From: Chitinophaga sp. S165 | Lineage (GTDB): Bacteria; Bacteroidota; Bacteroidia; Chitinophagales; Chitinophagaceae | Assembly: GCF_003182155.1 (NCBI RefSeq) | Contig: NZ_QGTG01000011.1 | Span: 152,368 to 216,367, forward strand | Direction of reading: 5' to 3' | Length of the DNA: 64,000 nucleotides | Shown here: piece after piece, positions 1 through 8,419 of the stretch | Layout of the letters: each line of letters starts with the position of its first letter | How positions within the stretch are numbered: the stretch's first letter is position 1 | Made by a program: the position numbers and the translations under genes | The notes under the pieces: generated by a model | The model's input: the letters and a program-made list of their open reading frames with translations, nothing else | What the model was told of the DNA's origin: nothing | The model's database searches: none

Positions 1-1
1 G

Positions 2-571
2 GAAAAGTACAAACAGTTCAACGCTATCAGAATTGAAATAGAGAACCTTTTGCAGGCTGCTGATTTTGAAACCAGCTTCTTTGCCAACTCAATATTTACG
101 ACAGCGATCTATCGCAATGCAGCGCTGAGTGATGAGGCAATGAAAACGTTGAAGGCGGCAAGAACGAAGTATGGTATAGGTGCAGACCAGAACCTTCTTG
201 TTACCGAAATGGAAATGGCAAATGGTGAAGTGATTGAACAAGTGTCGCATAGCGGGAAGAATCCAAGACCAACAAATCCTCCTGCTGATCCAAAGTCAGA
301 AGTGATCATTCCGGATGCTGTCCCCAAAGACCGCCATTATGATCAGTTCAACACCGGAGCTATTGATCGTGTACAGGATTCCGAATCTAAGTACCTTGAG
401 TATATCTGGAATAAGATAGCGAGCGGAAAGATGAATGCAACTGACATTAAGAAGATCAACCTTTATAGTGAGAGACCCGTTTGTCCTTCCTGTGCCAACG
501 CAATAAGGATCTTTAAGGAGAAATTCCCTAATATTGAGGTGATTGTTTACGAAGGAAAATATTTAGAATAA
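2..571 (+). CDS. C-terminal part of a polymorphic toxin with a deaminase-like domain (5' end outside the window)
   Basis: The frame is open to the left edge of the window, so this is the C-terminal 189 residues of a longer protein; the first possible internal start, a TTG at 50, is not convincing. The last 60 residues carry the pattern of toxin deaminases of the cytidine-deaminase fold: a D-S-E followed by a helix (KYLEYIWNKI), then the strand INLYSERP, then the zinc-binding motif PVCPSC, then a helix and FPNIEVIVYEG. In this family the third zinc ligand is usually H, C or D in an HxE-like motif; here it would be the D of DSES. The stop overlaps the ATG of the SUKH immunity gene (TAATG at 569-573), which is typical of a toxin-immunity pair. 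The N-terminal delivery domains lie outside the window, so the secretion route is unknown. The fold call is good; the substrate is not known. Confidence 0.72.
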   Translation, partial: EKYKQFNAIRIEIENLLQAADFETSFFANSIFTTAIYRNAALSDEAMKTLKAARTKYGIGADQNLLVTEMEMANGEVIEQVSHSGKNPRPTNPPADPKSEVIIPDAVPKDRHYDQFNTGAIDRVQDSESKYLEYIWNKIASGKMNATDIKKINLYSERPVCPSCANAIRIFKEKFPNIEVIVYEGKYLE

Positions 572-1056
572 TGACGAATGCTGATTTGTTGTACCTGGAT
601 TTCTTACTTGACTACAAGAAGTATTTCGATATCCCTGAGTCATGTACGGAGGGTGAGGTGAATAAGATAGAGAAAGAGCTTAAGATAAAGTTTCCACGGG
701 CGTACCGGGAACTTTATCTTTTACTTGGAAAAAAACGGGCGTTCAGGATCGCACCTGAAAATGGATATAAATTCCCCGAGTATAAAGAGATGCAGGCCGG
801 AGCTAAAGAAATTACAGATAGAAACGGGATAACGCTCGATTATGACAACATATTTGTATTCGTGGTTTTTAAAGAAAATGCGGTAGTCAGTTTTTTCAGA
901 CTTGATGAAGGAGATGATCCGCCTGTCTATGAGTATGAAGGAGGATCGGAAGAATATGAGCAGGTGACGGACCGTTTCTCTGATTATATCAAACGAATGG
1001 GCTGGTACGAAGGGTTTGTTCTTTTGAAAAGAGATAAAGACGCGGGAAGATTATAG
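571..1056 (+). CDS. SMI1/KNR4 (SUKH) family immunity protein
   Basis: This is a 161-residue acidic protein. It shows the SUKH signature: an N-terminal helix EGEVNKIEKELKIKFPRAYRELYLLLG, with the conserved L-x-FP-x-x-Y-R-x-L pattern, then a central acidic sheet region (DDPPVYEYEGG) and a C-terminal tryptophan/phenylalanine-rich end. SUKH proteins are the most common immunity proteins of bacterial polymorphic toxins and bind the cognate toxin domain in the cytoplasm. The start overlaps the stop of the upstream deaminase-like toxin, so translation is probably coupled, and the pair can be read as toxin plus cognate immunity. A hairpin at 1075-1132 follows and should end the transcript. Confidence 0.8.
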   Translation: MTNADLLYLDFLLDYKKYFDIPESCTEGEVNKIEKELKIKFPRAYRELYLLLGKKRAFRIAPENGYKFPEYKEMQAGAKEITDRNGITLDYDNIFVFVVFKENAVVSFFRLDEGDDPPVYEYEGGSEEYEQVTDRFSDYIKRMGWYEGFVLLKRDKDAGRL

Positions 1057-1074
1057 AACTCTTACCTTATAAAT

Positions 1075-1132
1075 AAAAGCTGACTGAAAGTAATAATGGA
1101 AATCTCCATTTGCCTTCAGTCAGCTTTTGTTT
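1075..1132 (+). terminator. Hairpin terminator after the toxin-immunity pair, probably bidirectional
   Basis: AAAAGCTGACTGAA at 1075-1088 pairs with TTCAGTCAGCTTTT at 1115-1128. The loop can itself form a small TGGA/TCCA hairpin. TTTTGTTTT follows on the plus strand. On the minus strand the mirror copy ends in TTTTATTT and can terminate the gene that stops at 1197. A very similar hairpin follows the next paralogue at 1931-1967. Confidence 0.7.
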
Positions 1133-1196
1133 TAACCGGCAGGTGCGGTAGTTATATTTTAGTTAGTAAGATAGCGTATCTAAGATAAAACAGCGA

Positions 1197-1913
1197 TCAG
1201 AAATCCCAATCCCAATCCGAATGAGAGCGCCTGTGGTGCCGGTGCCAGCGATGGGCCCGTTCACATTCCATCGCACTTTGTTCGTTGTTCGCACCGCTGA
1301 TCACCTTGTAGAACTCAGTGATTTCATTTAACATTTGAATGTCGACGATCAGTTCACGCAGGTTGGTGTTCATATTTAATGACATCTTTATCTCCCGGTT
1401 AGCGATAGATTTTATCACCTTTAGGGCCACTTCCGCATAAGCGGTACGGAAGTCCAGGAACTCACCGGGCAGATAATTTAGGTTAGTGATTGTCATTATA
1501 TTGGTAAAATCAGGCAGCTCCATAAAGTCCATTGGCTCATGCATTACTATTTTATAATGCAGTGAGGCCAGTTTTGCTTTCTTTTCTTCCAGGTAAACAA
1601 GGATCTGATCAAAGGCCTGTTGTCTGTGTTGGTAATCCAGCAGGATAGGATTCGCCGCTACGTCACTCATCAGGTTTGTATCTTTCAGATCAAGCGCGCT
1701 GATGGTGGCTTTAACATATGCATCCTGAAAATAAGGAGAGATAAATGTCACAAATGCAGCCTCCCTGTAGATTGCCTGCTTGGCAAATCTTTCACCACTG
1801 CCCATAGTCCCCGCCTGAAGGAAGTGGAGCAGCACAGGGTCATTGCTGATAGCGGTGCGGAATGTCTTCTCATGTTCGGATATGCTGGCAGTGAGGGTTT
1901 GTTCGTATTGCAT
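1197..1913 (-). CDS. Hypothetical protein, member of a tandem paralogue pair (copy A)
   Basis: I do not recognise this 238-residue protein. It starts MQYEQTLTASISEHEKTF and is alpha-helical in appearance, without a signal peptide. It is clearly paralogous to the next gene (1991-2737): both share the N-terminus (M-x-YEQ, SEHEK/SEQEK, F-R-T), the block DLKDTNLMSDVA-NPILLD, AFDQI-x-x-YLEE, and NLNYLP-x-EF-DFR. This copy ends in a histidine/arginine-rich tail (HRWHRHHRRSHSDWDWDF), whereas copy B ends in a transmembrane helix. Location next to a toxin-immunity pair suggests an accessory or immunity role, but nothing in the sequence proves it. Confidence 0.7.
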   Translation of the reverse strand: MQYEQTLTASISEHEKTFRTAISNDPVLLHFLQAGTMGSGERFAKQAIYREAAFVTFISPYFQDAYVKATISALDLKDTNLMSDVAANPILLDYQHRQQAFDQILVYLEEKKAKLASLHYKIVMHEPMDFMELPDFTNIMTITNLNYLPGEFLDFRTAYAEVALKVIKSIANREIKMSLNMNTNLRELIVDIQMLNEITEFYKVISGANNEQSAMECERAHRWHRHHRRSHSDWDWDF

Positions 1914-1930
1914 GGGTTATAAAGTATATG

Positions 1931-1974
1931 AAGCTGACTGAAAGCAATAATGCGTTTCAGTCAGCTTTCGTTTT
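1931..1974 (+). repeat. Second copy of the AGCTGACTGAAA hairpin
   Basis: AAGCTGACTGAAA at 1931-1943 pairs with TTTCAGTCAGCTT at 1955-1967, followed by TCGTTTTATC. The arms match the hairpin at 1075-1128. Each of the two paralogous genes therefore has the same hairpin just past its stop codon, which suggests the gene and its terminator were duplicated together. Confidence 0.65.
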
Positions 1975-1990
1975 ATCGGGAAATCAGATC

Positions 1991-2737
1991 TTAGTTTGAA
2001 AACATCAGTATCAACTTAATGATAATAAGAATGAAACCAATGATACCCCATATAGCCCCACTGTTACTACCGCTACCGCCGGTTACACCTTGTGCAGCAC
2101 TTGACTTTTGACTTGCATTTTCCAGGGTCTGATACAAAGCATCATTATCATATGTTGTCTGCGCATCACATTTCAGCTGACGCAGGTCAGTGGCAATATT
2201 CAATGCTGCGGAGAAATTCCTGCTTACCAGCCAGCGTACCACTTTGAATATCTCTTTGCCATAGCCGGAACGGAAGTCCTGGAACTCAAGAGGGAGATAG
2301 TTCAGGTTGGCAATAACCATTATACCGGCATGTTCTGACAGTTCGGTAATGGTAACGGAGCCTCCAAGCTGCAGTCTGTTGTTGAGTGAAACCAGTTTCC
2401 CCTTCATTTCCTCCAGGTACCTTCGGATCTGATCAAAAGCCTGTGTTTTATGCGCGTCGTCCAGCAGGATAGGGTTCACTGCCACGTCGCTCATCAGGTT
2501 TGTATCTTTCAGATCGAATGCCCTTAAGATAGCCTTTACATAGACATCCTGAAAATAAGGGGAAATGAATGCCAGGAATGCAGGGTCCTTATAGATCTCT
2601 TCTTTAGAGAATTTAGCGTTTTTACGCATAGAGCCCGTTTCGAGGAAATAACTCAGTGCAGGGTCGTTGCCGATAAAGGTGCGAAAAGCCTTCTCCTGCT
2701 CGGAGATATTCGCAGCCACGGATTGTTCGTATTTCAT
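1991..2737 (-). CDS. Hypothetical protein with C-terminal membrane anchor (paralogue copy B)
   Basis: The reading frame is open further upstream to 2845, but the ATG at 2737 aligns with the start of the adjacent paralogue (MKYEQSVAANISEQEK), so 248 residues are chosen. The body matches copy A over most of its length. After about residue 215 this copy adds a Gly/Ser-rich linker (GVTGGSGSNSGA) and one hydrophobic segment (IWGIIGFILIIIKLILMF) that ends the protein, so it is probably a tail-anchored membrane protein. Function is unknown. The paralogue without the anchor lies directly downstream in the same direction, 77 bp away. Confidence 0.7.
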   Translation of the reverse strand: MKYEQSVAANISEQEKAFRTFIGNDPALSYFLETGSMRKNAKFSKEEIYKDPAFLAFISPYFQDVYVKAILRAFDLKDTNLMSDVAVNPILLDDAHKTQAFDQIRRYLEEMKGKLVSLNNRLQLGGSVTITELSEHAGIMVIANLNYLPLEFQDFRSGYGKEIFKVVRWLVSRNFSAALNIATDLRQLKCDAQTTYDNDALYQTLENASQKSSAAQGVTGGSGSNSGAIWGIIGFILIIIKLILMFSN

Positions 2738-2901
2738 GGGTAATAGGTATATAGAGCTTAACAGTTTGCGGGATACGTAGCTTGTCCTGCTGCAATATAC
2801 CTTTATTTTTAAATATGTAACCGAAGGGAATAGGCATAAAAGCACAAAGCGAATGACCGGGATAAGTCATTCGCTTTGTGAAAATGTTGTATTACAGTAA
2901 G

Positions 2902-3552
2902 TTAGTTCTTCTTTAACTTATCCTTAAATACTTTCTTGAATTTTTCCAGCTTAGGCTGAATCACAAAGTGGCAGTAAGGTTGAGAGCCATTCTCATTGTA
3001 ATAGTTCTGATGATAGTCCTCCGCTTTATAGAAAGCCGTCATCGGTGCTATTTCAGTTACTACCGGTTTATCATACGCGCCTGACTGTTGCAGTTTCTCT
3101 TTATACAATTCGGCCAGTTTATGCTGCTCTTCATTGTGATAGAGAATAACAGACCTGTACTGTGGGCCTACATCGTTACCCTGTCTGTTCAACTGGGTAG
3201 GGTCGTGGCTTTGCCAGAACGCCTGTAACAGTTCTTCATAAGTGATCTTCGCAGGATCGTAGGTTACCTGGATCACTTCCGCATGACCGGTAGTGCCGGA
3301 GCTTACCTGTTCGTATGTGGGATTAGCGACGGTGCCGCCGGCATAGCCGGATTCCACTTTAGTCACCCCATCCAGGTACTGAAACTGGGCCTCTGTACAC
3401 CAGAAACAGCCACCGCCAAATGTAGCCTTCTCAGTTTTAACATTGTTGCTGACTTCCATATCTCCTGGTACTTTGTCTTTTGATTTTCCGCCCTGTGCAC
3501 AGGCACTGATAGTTAGTGCCAGTAAACAGCTTAATAATGAGTATCTTCGCAT
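2902..3552 (-). CDS. msrA: Peptide-methionine (S)-S-oxide reductase MsrA, exported lipoprotein form
   Basis: MsrA reduces the S-epimer of methionine sulfoxide in oxidised proteins. The catalytic motif GGCFWCTEAQF is present at about residues 47-57, with the catalytic Cys in GCFWC, followed by the family blocks VESGYAGG, TGHAEVIQVTYDP, FWQSHDPTQLNRQGNDVGPQYRS and the C-terminal EDYHQNYY. The N-terminus LLSCLLALTISACAQGG is a lipoprotein signal with a lipobox at C18, so the enzyme acts outside the cytoplasm. At 216 residues it has the usual length for an exported single-domain MsrA; no MsrB domain is fused. A monocistronic arrangement is likely, because a divergent gene (mutS2-like) begins 202 bp away. 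Confidence 0.93.
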   Translation of the reverse strand: MRRYSLLSCLLALTISACAQGGKSKDKVPGDMEVSNNVKTEKATFGGGCFWCTEAQFQYLDGVTKVESGYAGGTVANPTYEQVSSGTTGHAEVIQVTYDPAKITYEELLQAFWQSHDPTQLNRQGNDVGPQYRSVILYHNEEQHKLAELYKEKLQQSGAYDKPVVTEIAPMTAFYKAEDYHQNYYNENGSQPYCHFVIQPKLEKFKKVFKDKLKKN

Positions 3553-3754
3553 GATTTAAAATGTTGAATGTGGCATTAATGTCAAGGGCTCAGACACCCC
3601 AACAAGTTAAATTACGATAAGATTGACGGATTAGATCACCAAGTTAAGTAACTTTAACATTCCTTTTGCCAGACCGTATAAGGTACGGAACGGCATCAGC
3701 CAATTTTAACCGTCTGTAAACAAAGGGTTTACAGGCTTTGTATGGATAAGTAAG

Positions 3755-5872
3755 ATGAAATATTTTCCCGATTCAGCACTGGTACAGCTGGAATTTGACA
3801 AGGTACAGGCTTTGTTAAAGGAGCATTGTAAAACGGAGTTGGGTAAACAAATGGCAGATGACCTGCGTTTGCACACCCACATTGACTATGTAAGAACGGC
3901 CCTGCAACAGGCACATGAATACAAGCAGCTTACTTTGCTGCAGGAGCATTTCCCAAACGATTATGTACTGAACCTGAAAAATGAACTCCGGATGCTCGGC
4001 ATCCAGGGTGCAGTACTCAGCGGTGAACAGATTATGCTCTTGCGCAAGCTTGCAGAAAGCATGCACAGTATTGTACGTTTCTTTGATCACGACAGGCGGG
4101 TACAGTATGCCGGCTTGTTCAGCGTGATCACGCATACCCATTATGAAAAGAAGATCACCGCCCTGATCGACGATGTGCTGGACGAAAACGGCGACGTACG
4201 CGATAACGCCACACCCGAACTGGCTAAGATCCGTATGAACCTCTTCCGTAAAAGGAATGAACTGCGTCGTGCGTTCGACCGTTGCCTCAGTAAACTCAGC
4301 AAACTGGGTTACCTGGCCGACACGGAAGAGGCGTTCCTGAACGGCAGAAGGGTAGTAGCCATCTACGCGGAAAACAAACGTATGGTGAAAGGTATCCAGC
4401 ACGGGGAGTCTGATACCCGCCGTACTACCTTCATAGAGCCGGAAGAAACGATAGAGCTGAACAACGACGTCATGTCCCTCGAAAGAGAGGAAAGCAAGGA
4501 GGTTTACAAGATCCTGCGCACGTTGACAGCAGCCCTCAGCCAGCATGCACAACTGCTTAACAATTATCACGAGATCCTGGGGTTATACGACTTCATCAGA
4601 GCAAAAGCTAAGCTGGCGCTGGATATGGATGGTAATTATCCCATGCTTTCACCGCATGCACAGCTGCACCTCCAGGAAGCATATCACCCGCTGTTGTTAT
4701 TGTATAACCGCCGCAACAAGAAACCGACTATCCCGGTAAACCTGACCCTGGATAAGGACAGTCATATCCTGGTGATCAGTGGTCCTAACGCCGGCGGTAA
4801 AACGGTGACCATGAAAACAGTGGGATTGATCCAGCTCATGTTACAGGCAGGCCTGCTGGTGCCGGTACATCCCAGTTCACAACTTGGTATTTTCCGCCAG
4901 CTGATGATCCACATCGGTGACACGCAGTCCCTGGAATTTGAGTTGAGTACATACAGCTCACACCTGAAGAACATGAAGTACTTCATGGAAGAAGCCAATG
5001 GTAAAACCTTGTTCTTTATAGATGAATTGGGAAGCGGTTCCGACCCCAATCTCGGGGGCGCCTTCGCAGAAGTGATCATGGAGGAAATGGCCAAAAAACA
5101 TGCCTTCGGTATTGTCACCACCCACTACCTCAACCTGAAGATCATGGCCAATAAGGTGAGGGGTATCATTAACGGTGCGATGGGCTTTGACGAAGAAAAC
5201 CTGCTGCCTATGTACAAACTCATCGTAGGCAAACCGGGTAGTTCTTATACGTTCTCTATCGCACAGCGTATCGGGCTAAATCCTTCGCTGATATCCCGTG
5301 CCAAGAACCTCGTAGATGAAGGGCATTTCCAGCTGGATAAACTGTTAAATAAGGCCGAACAGGACCTGCAGAAGATAGAGGCGAAGGAAAAGGAACTGAA
5401 AATCCTCCTGAAGGAGAATGAAAAACTCAAGCGGGAATACGAGATCCTCTCCGATAAAGAAAGGAAGACGCAGCAGTTCACTACGCTGAAGCTTCAGAAC
5501 AAGATCAAGGAAGAGGAGCTGCAATACCTGAAGGACATGGAACGCAAGATGAAACAGATCGTGATAGAGTGGAAGCGTACCGACGATAAGCAGAAAGTGC
5601 TCAAACAGGCGGAAGCACTCTTATTCCGTAAAAAGGAAAAGGCGATCAATGAGCGTTTTGAGAAGAAGGTGCAGGAGCGGTTCCTGGAAGTAGTAGGAAG
5701 TGACCTTAAACTGGGCGACCAGGTAAAAATAAAGAGTAACGGTCAGGTAGGTAAACTCATTGAGATCCGTGACAAACGTGGTATCGTGAAGCTGGGGAAT
5801 ATCCCGATGAACGTTCTCATGTCAGACCTGGTGCTGGTAAAAGAACGGCCAAAAGAACCGGCTACGAAGTAG
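3755..5872 (+). CDS. mutS2: MutS2-family ATPase lacking the C-terminal Smr domain
   Basis: This is a 705-residue MutS2-like protein. It has the helical core domain, then an ABC-type ATPase with Walker A GPNAGGKT (about residues 342-349), an ST-loop region, Walker B TLFFIDELGSGSDPNLGGAF (about 417-436) and the H-loop VTTHYLNLK. A long charged coiled coil follows (about 525-640), and a short KOW-like segment (GDQVKIKSNGQVGKLIEI) lies near the end. Canonical MutS2 is about 780-800 residues and ends in an Smr endonuclease domain. Here the protein stops at PKEPATK, with no Smr motif (no HGxG) after it. Family members act in recombination control or in splitting collided ribosomes; without Smr the nuclease step would be missing or supplied in trans. 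A terminator follows directly. Confidence 0.88.
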   Translation: MKYFPDSALVQLEFDKVQALLKEHCKTELGKQMADDLRLHTHIDYVRTALQQAHEYKQLTLLQEHFPNDYVLNLKNELRMLGIQGAVLSGEQIMLLRKLAESMHSIVRFFDHDRRVQYAGLFSVITHTHYEKKITALIDDVLDENGDVRDNATPELAKIRMNLFRKRNELRRAFDRCLSKLSKLGYLADTEEAFLNGRRVVAIYAENKRMVKGIQHGESDTRRTTFIEPEETIELNNDVMSLEREESKEVYKILRTLTAALSQHAQLLNNYHEILGLYDFIRAKAKLALDMDGNYPMLSPHAQLHLQEAYHPLLLLYNRRNKKPTIPVNLTLDKDSHILVISGPNAGGKTVTMKTVGLIQLMLQAGLLVPVHPSSQLGIFRQLMIHIGDTQSLEFELSTYSSHLKNMKYFMEEANGKTLFFIDELGSGSDPNLGGAFAEVIMEEMAKKHAFGIVTTHYLNLKIMANKVRGIINGAMGFDEENLLPMYKLIVGKPGSSYTFSIAQRIGLNPSLISRAKNLVDEGHFQLDKLLNKAEQDLQKIEAKEKELKILLKENEKLKREYEILSDKERKTQQFTTLKLQNKIKEEELQYLKDMERKMKQIVIEWKRTDDKQKVLKQAEALLFRKKEKAINERFEKKVQERFLEVVGSDLKLGDQVKIKSNGQVGKLIEIRDKRGIVKLGNIPMNVLMSDLVLVKERPKEPATK

Positions 5873-5876
5873 TTAT

Positions 5877-5908
5877 AAAAAGGGAAAGCGACCGCTTTCC
5901 CTTTTTTG
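5877..5908 (+). terminator. Rho-independent terminator of mutS2
   Basis: AAAAAGGGAAAGCG pairs with CGCTTTCCCTTTTTT a few bases after the stop codon, with a run of six T. The mirror A-tract also suits the convergent gene that ends at 5924. Confidence 0.85.
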
Positions 5909-5923
5909 TTTTATGATACAGTT

Positions 5924-7510
5924 CTAGCGTACCGTGAGTTGGAACACTGCCGGACTATAACTGCCAGGATTGCCCTTACAGTTCTCGTCGTTACTCTCAA
6001 AAGTACCCAGGACAGTGATGGTTTTATCAGCATTGTAAAAGATGTCACAACCATTGTCGGACCCGGTGCCTCCGAATGATTTTTGCCACTGAATAGCTCC
6101 CTTATCATCAACCTGGAATACCCATAGATCATTATCTCCCAGGTTAGTCTTCACGTCCCTGTTTTCGCTCCAGGAGTCGGCCAATACGAGATAACCATTA
6201 TCAACAATTCTCACAGAATAAGCCTGGTCTGAAGAAGAGCCGCCCAGCAGTTTTTGCCATATTTTATTACCTCTCCGGTCTATTTTAAGCAGCCATGCGT
6301 CACGGCCGCCACGATTGGAAATAAAATCGCCATCATGACTTTCATTACTACCGGCGAGTATGAAGCCGCCATCAGCAGTTTGTACACCACTTGTAAGCCA
6401 GCCAAATTGTGACCCGGCGTAATTAACATGCATTAACTTATTGCCATTAGCATCAATTTCTCTTATAAATGCGTGGTAATAATTGTTGGTGACGTCACTG
6501 GCAAACTCTCCGTCGTTACTTGCGGTAAGCCCCAGCAACAGATAAGTATTCTGAGTAGTCTTTATAATGCTTGTGCGGTCTTCTCCACTCATACCTCCAA
6601 CAGTTTTCTGCCACCTTGAATTACCATCTTTGTCAAGCGATAAGAGCCATATATCAGATGGGCCTTTCAATTGTCCCGCCATGTCTCCGTCATTACTCTC
6701 ACTGCTTCCTGATACGATGAAGCCCCCATCTGCTGTTTCTGCCAGCGCGTAGGCTTGTTCGTTCCGGCTTCCTCCCCATACCTTCTTCCATATTATATTG
6801 CCGGAAGCATCCAACCGGATGATCGCGGCGTCATTCAAACCATGAATGGCAGAAATATCTCCGTCAGAACTTTCTTCAACAGTTCCCACTACTGCATAAC
6901 CTCCATCCTCCATTTCTATAACCCTACGGCCGATATCCTGCCCCCTGCCACCAAATGCCTTCTGCCATACTAAACCGCCATTTGCATCTGTCTTAATAAC
7001 CCATATGTCGCTTCCGCCTTTCAGAGAGAGACCGGGACCTTCAGACCCGACCATACCGGTCATAATAAAACCGCCATCTTTTGTTTTAACAGCATTATCC
7101 CAATAGTCAAACCATGACCCGCCTGAAAACTTCGCAGGTGAAATATTGATCTCCACCGCTTGTTGTACTACGGTAATATTGACAGGGTGGATCGAGGTGT
7201 CCGAGGTCGATTTAACGATCAATGTAGCGGTCCTGTAGGTAGTTGTTGTGTTTGTCATAGACGCCTTTACCGTTATTAGGGCATCTCCTGTACCGGAAGA
7301 CACGTCAGTGGTGACCCAGTCTTCGGTGCTAATGATCTGCCAGCCGCCTTGCGTCTGGAGGTTGAATGAGGTGGTTGATCCGGCCAGACCGAACAGGCTT
7401 AAGTCGGGCTGGTCAGCCGTTAAAGTCACTTTTTCTGGTTGAGCGTCTTTTTTACAATAGGAGAAGAGTAACACTATTGCTGCAAGTAAGCAGGCAATTC
7501 TTTCAGTCAT
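5924..7510 (-). CDS. Lipoprotein with BACON domain and repeated beta-propeller-like motifs
   Basis: The open frame extends to a TTG at 7555, but the ATG at 7510 gives a good lipoprotein signal (MTERIACLLAAIVLLFSYCKKD, lipid Cys about residue 19). Residues of about 25-125 resemble a BACON domain: a Trp-containing TQGGWQIISTEDWVT block followed by VKSTSDTSIHPVNITVVQQ. The rest consists of about six repeats of roughly 55-60 residues with the pattern K-x-D-x-x-G-x-x-x-WQK-x-x-GG-x-x-x-D, then DGG-Y/F-I/V-x-x-G-x-S-x-S-x-D-G-D. This pattern is common in surface-exposed Bacteroidota proteins predicted to form beta-propellers. The protein is probably displayed on the cell surface; its ligand is unknown. 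It runs convergently with mutS2 and is probably monocistronic. Confidence 0.78.
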   Translation of the reverse strand: MTERIACLLAAIVLLFSYCKKDAQPEKVTLTADQPDLSLFGLAGSTTSFNLQTQGGWQIISTEDWVTTDVSSGTGDALITVKASMTNTTTTYRTATLIVKSTSDTSIHPVNITVVQQAVEINISPAKFSGGSWFDYWDNAVKTKDGGFIMTGMVGSEGPGLSLKGGSDIWVIKTDANGGLVWQKAFGGRGQDIGRRVIEMEDGGYAVVGTVEESSDGDISAIHGLNDAAIIRLDASGNIIWKKVWGGSRNEQAYALAETADGGFIVSGSSESNDGDMAGQLKGPSDIWLLSLDKDGNSRWQKTVGGMSGEDRTSIIKTTQNTYLLLGLTASNDGEFASDVTNNYYHAFIREIDANGNKLMHVNYAGSQFGWLTSGVQTADGGFILAGSNESHDGDFISNRGGRDAWLLKIDRRGNKIWQKLLGGSSSDQAYSVRIVDNGYLVLADSWSENRDVKTNLGDNDLWVFQVDDKGAIQWQKSFGGTGSDNGCDIFYNADKTITVLGTFESNDENCKGNPGSYSPAVFQLTVR

Positions 7511-7660
7511 AAGTACAGGTATTAGGACATATTTAGATTTCAAATATATTGACAATTAATAAAAGCACAGGTTATTTTAGGAACAGATAATACACATTGA
7601 GCCTTTTTAAGAAGCATGTATGAAAATAAAAAGACATGCAAAAAGATAATTTACTTTTAT

Positions 7661-7684
7661 TTAGCCGGCTAATTATTATATTTG
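7661..7684 (+). promoter_or_regulatory. marR promoter with operator palindrome
   Basis: The perfect 12-bp palindrome TTAGCCGGCTAA lies at 7661-7672, immediately upstream of a Bacteroidota-type -7 box TATATTTG at 7677-7684. The ATG is at 7689, so the predicted transcript has almost no 5' leader. The same palindrome recurs just after the gene at 8161-8172. Placement of the site between the -33 and -7 elements fits autorepression by the MarR protein. Confidence 0.7.
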
Positions 7685-7688
7685 ACCC

Positions 7689-8129
7689 ATGAACAGACCG
7701 ATGATGTGTAGTACCATCAGCCATTTGCTTGTGCAGATCTGTAAGGTGCATAGGAATAAGGGCAACCAGATGCTGGCTGCCTATAACCTCCACGCAGGAC
7801 AGGAACATTTCCTGGCCCAGGTATTATGCGGAGGAGCGATGACGATGAATGAACTCACGGAAAATCTGGACGTTACCCCGGCAACAGTGACAAGAATGGC
7901 CGAGCGGTTAGAAAAGAACGGTTTCCTCACGAAGGAGAAATGCTGTTCCGATCAGCGGGTGGTTAGGGTGAAACTGACGGAAAAGGGGACGGAAGCCGCA
8001 ACTAAGATCATAGATACTACCTGGAATAAGCTGGAACAACAGATCGTCAAAAATATGAGCACGGAAGAGAAGGTATTGCTCAGGAGATTACTAATGCAGG
8101 TGTTAGAGAACATCGAAGAGGAAGAATAG
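7689..8129 (+). CDS. MarR family transcriptional regulator
   Basis: This 146-residue protein has the winged-helix MarR layout: an N-terminal dimerisation helix, the recognition region MTMNELTENLDVTPATVTRMAERLEKNGFLTKEKCCSDQRVVRVKLTEKG (about residues 53-105), with the characteristic DQR-V-x-V-x-LT-x-KG wing, and a C-terminal dimer helix rich in acidic residues. Several cysteines (two in the wing, CCSD) could allow redox sensing, but this is speculative. The same exact palindrome flanks the gene on both sides, so it probably represses itself and may also control the region downstream, which holds an AraC gene and the RND efflux operon. MarR proteins next to efflux genes usually respond to phenolic or drug-like ligands. 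Confidence 0.9.
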   Translation: MNRPMMCSTISHLLVQICKVHRNKGNQMLAAYNLHAGQEHFLAQVLCGGAMTMNELTENLDVTPATVTRMAERLEKNGFLTKEKCCSDQRVVRVKLTEKGTEAATKIIDTTWNKLEQQIVKNMSTEEKVLLRRLLMQVLENIEEEE

Positions 8130-8150
8130 GGTCATTTTTCCTTTTTTTAA

Positions 8151-8182
8151 CCATATTTACTTAGCCGGCTAATTAAATATGG
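8151..8182. promoter_or_regulatory. 32-bp near-perfect palindrome containing the MarR-type operator
   Basis: The core TTAGCCGGCTAA at 8161-8172 is identical to the site upstream of marR. Here it is extended on both sides (CCATATTTAC and TTAAATATGG) to a palindrome with a single mismatched pair, at 8160/8173. It lies 22 bp after the marR stop and 238 bp upstream of the AraC gene. It could be a second, stronger operator controlling the AraC/RND locus, or could partly act as a transcript-end hairpin. Confidence 0.6.
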
Positions 8183-8419
8183 CATTGAAAAGTAGCACGG
8201 ATCGTATAGAATAAATTATCAAGCTCTAAATTAAAGTTCAAAGAATCATTACAACATGTGAGTGGAATTTATACTTTTGTACGGCCATATTGTACTATAC
8301 GTTAATACTACTTGTTACCACCTGCTTCTGTCCGATCAAATAGTCTAATCAGATCCTGATCTGCCTGATCACCTTATTTACTGTAGTGAACCATTATTAA
8401 TAACAAACCGTCAAGTGTT
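8183..8419 (+). promoter_or_regulatory. Leader/promoter region of the AraC gene
   Basis: No gene is visible. A -7-like box TACTTTTG lies at 8272-8279, which would give a leader of about 135 nt before the ATG at 8420. No other confident structure was found. Confidence 0.4.
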
